A DNA stretch of 64,000 bases from Deuterostichococcus epilithicus (taxonomy: Eukaryota; Chlorophyta; Trebouxiophyceae; Prasiolales; Stichococcaceae): the NCBI GenBank assembly GCA_033439295.1, contig JAVTLE010000005.1:3923780-3987779 (forward strand), written 5' to 3'. A program made the translations under genes and the position numbers. Below are positions 62,301 to 64,000 of the stretch, one piece after another (within the stretch, counting starts at the first letter, position 1; every line of letters starts with the position of its first letter). A model generated the notes under the pieces. The model did no database searches, was not told the origin of the DNA, and worked only from the letters and a program-made list of their open reading frames with translations.

Positions 62301-63942
62301 TGCCGGCAGCCACACCGCAGGACAGACCGGCAGCCAGAACGACGGCGTCCTGTACATCAGCGGCATCGGCGGCAAGCTCGCCCGCCATGAGGACACGATT
62401 GGCCACGTCACGCCCTACTTCGTGCGCTTTGCTCCTGCTGTCCCAAATTGCATTTGCGTGGCACACCTGAACCATGTCGGATGACAGTCCATGTCCTCGG
62501 CGTGCCAAACACCAGCTCGTTGGCGACTCGTCAGATCTGGTGGTGCGATGTGAAGCCAAGGCTCGTGTGCATTCTCCTGCAATTTGCTCTTGTGCAGTGT
62601 GACAGGGTCGAAAGTGCGTAAGCCTGCAACAGCCGTGCGGCGTTGTGCTTGAGCCTGTGGTCCTGGGCCTGAAATCTGGGCCTGCAATGTACGTGGCCGC
62701 CACGGCGTCTGTGATGTAGTCGAAAAGGTTGTGTCGCCAAAGAAGCCAGGGCCAAACTAGAAAGATTGGATCACAAAACGACGCCTGCTGTGCCGTCTGT
62801 CAGGTGTTCGAGGTGGGGCGGGAGCGGGCCACCACCGCGACGCACAAGAAGGGCATCAAGACGCTCGAGGCGTTGACCTGGGAGGACAACCTAGAGCTGG
62901 AGCTGCCGCAGGGCGATGCCAGCCAGGAGCTGCACGTGGGTCACTCTTGCTCCCGAGCACTGGCTTGAGCAGTCTGCTGCTTGCAACCACTGGCTCTACA
63001 AGCAGTCTGCCCAGCATCGGGCGGCCGTGACGGGAGCGTCTGCAGCCGCAGGCACACTGTGACGCTCGAAAAACTCGAAGTTGAGGCACAACACACAATT
63101 GCAGACCCAAGACCGTGTCAAGCAGAGTGTATTCATTTGCACTGCCTCGCTGCTGTTTCAATAACATGGTCTTGCCGCAGGACGCAGAAAACACAGCTGC
63201 GCTTGCGTGCGCCGCTGGTCTCTGGTGTTCATGTCAGCACATCGCACCTTCTGACGCCGGCTCTGAATGTGCAGATCATTGCGTACAACAAGAAGCACCT
63301 GCTGCCGGACAGCCGCCTGGGCGAGGCACGCGCACGCCTGGATCAGCTGCCACGCGGCCGTCAGGCCAGGCTCAACCTGATCGACCACAAGACACGCGGC
63401 AACATGGCAGGCGACGTGGAGTTCACCCTCACGGGCGGTGGCCCTGGCGGCGAGGGCGCCGGCCAAGACCGTGAGTACTTGCTCGTCGCTGCGTCGAGTG
63501 TGTGCTCTGTCTCAGTCACGGATTGGGGACTGTTCATCTTCTACCATCATCCAGGCCGGAGGCTTCGAGGTGTCAGCAGTATCGCATTTGATGCCAGACA
63601 GACGCTGGTTGTGTTGAGCCATGTGACATAATCTTATGGTCGACTCAACAATGTTGTGCTTGACAAGCACTCGATGTGAATCAGGGTAGCCTTGCTCTTG
63701 CTGGTGTGCGAGTGTCGCATGAGGAAGCTGAAGCACGGTCGTTTCCAAGAGGGCTCTGGCAAATGTTTCATACGTTGCTCTGCCGTGTAGTCGGCATGGT
63801 GGAGGGTGCCGCCGGCCTGAGTACCACCGAGCATGAGGGCGTTGCGTCTGGCGCTATTCCGCCGTTTGAGGAGCGCCGCGCAGCATTGGAGGCGGAGCGG
63901 GAGACAAAGCAAGCCGAGGCTAAGGCTGCCAAGGGAAAGTGA
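56357..63942 (+). CDS. Two C2-like domains flanking exon-cassette repeats, 17 exons
   Basis: This is a predicted 902-residue protein. Exons (plus): 56357-56467, 56773-56874, 57155-57280, 57424-57510, 58032-58199, 58486-58581, 58828-58923, 59216-59281, 59804-59926, 60171-60263, 60488-60589, 60855-60938, 61144-61257, 61561-62421, 62804-62935, 63275-63470 and 63791-63942. Exons 1-4 form a C2-like domain (MAEQNEVTISDIHGSL, VYITFRVGD, VRAYDKKPLMPDVLLGEATV). The end of exon 14 to exon 16 forms a second (LYISGIGGKLARHEDTIG, VFEVGRERATTATHKKG, IIAYNKKHLLPDSRLGEA). Exons 5-13 and the start of 14 are Gly/Ala/Ser/Thr-rich modules in a repeating order. The last exon ends in a charged helix (RRAALEAERETKQAEAKAAK). 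There is no signal peptide or membrane segment. The C2 halves resemble the small C2 genes at 15-21 kb in sequence and intron position. The low-complexity, His/Gln/Thr-containing centre recalls stress-type hydrophilic proteins, but function is unknown. Confidence 0.75.
58032..61620 (+). repeat. Repeated exon cassette A-B-C-C' (2 full units plus a partial third)
   Basis: Exon 5, 9 and 13 products share a module A (AFPAQESGKDLHGEHL.DF in the first two, ELGGLHLSDYDNQK in the third). Exons 6 and 10 share module B (GAG....GSH.RS.EQGGV.EQ), and the start of exon 14 is B-like. Exons 7, 8, 11 and 12 share module C (GGG....VKSALGYGTPAEQ, decayed to SAKQALGLG in exon 12). Cassette starts are at 58032, 59804 and 61144. 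All these exons begin and end in phase 0. Confidence 0.8.
61724..62030 (+). repeat. Tandem 30-33-residue repeats inside exon 14
   Basis: Three imperfect coding repeats are built around SGQTGALHEGGAGLGGG, STGQTGALHEGGAGLGAG and SAGQTGMLREGG, each followed by a Gly/Ser/Pro spacer (for example SSPLGGLGTAAG). They sit between the last cassette module and the second C2-like domain. Confidence 0.85.
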
Positions 63943-64000
63943 TGTACTGACGCACGTAGCCTGCCTACCGCTCAAGGTTGACAATTTAAAAATCCTTGCT

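Noticed and set aside
61123-62703. 526-codon open frame on the minus strand
   Set aside because: It is antisense to exon 14 of the C2-cassette gene. The length comes from GC-rich, Gly/Ala-rich codons that leave the reverse frame open; the plus frame has repeats, splice sites and C2 similarity.
1-64000. Bacterial or phage origin
   Set aside because: Conserved proteins are interrupted by many introns with consistent phases, and mitochondrial targeting sequences are present.

Overview
The window is nuclear DNA from a eukaryote, most likely a GC-rich green alga (chlorophyte, probably a trebouxiophyte-like lineage; this is an inference). The evidence is about 100 short introns, mostly GT-AG with an unusually high share of GC-AG. 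The encoded proteins are plant/alga-like: succinate dehydrogenase flavoprotein, lipid phosphate phosphatase, TIM17, an SDR oxidoreductase, a VTC1-like protein, pantothenate kinase, a DUF1499 protein, SET-domain methyltransferases and an SnRK2-like kinase. There are no operons, no Shine-Dalgarno-led genes and no CRISPR. Exon models were joined by eye, requiring splice sites and reading phase to agree across every intron, so coordinates are predictions without transcript support.

Layout. 0-9 kb: first exon of SDH1 (minus, running off the left edge), an 11-exon lipid phosphate phosphatase (minus) and TIM17 (minus). 9-14 kb: SDR oxidoreductase (minus), divergent from a VTC1-like gene (plus). 15-21 kb: two minus-strand paralogues for small C2-domain proteins; the upstream one carries an in-frame TAG. 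21.7-25.5 kb: pantothenate kinase (minus), 10 exons. 25.5-28 kb: an unresolved stretch with fragments of a possible membrane protein. 28-29.6 kb: a small DUF1499 gene (plus). 30.5-41.7 kb: two tandem 12-exon SET-domain genes (plus), near-identical over their last kilobase. 42.8-46.8 kb: an SnRK2-like kinase with an altered catalytic loop (minus). 46.8-49.2 kb: about 2.4 kb with no recognisable gene. 49.2-55.3 kb: an unrecognised membrane-anchored, Ala/Pro-rich coiled-coil protein (minus). 56.4-63.9 kb: a 17-exon plus-strand gene in which two C2-like halves flank low-complexity modules.

The most unusual item is that last gene. Its interior was built by duplicating a cassette of phase-0 exons (A-B-C-C'), present twice in full and a third time in part. 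It shares its C2 exon layout with the two small C2 genes at 15-21 kb, so the window holds three members of one family. The other genes are housekeeping functions (respiration, mitochondrial import, CoA synthesis, lipid signalling, polyphosphate, protein methylation) with no evident joint pathway.
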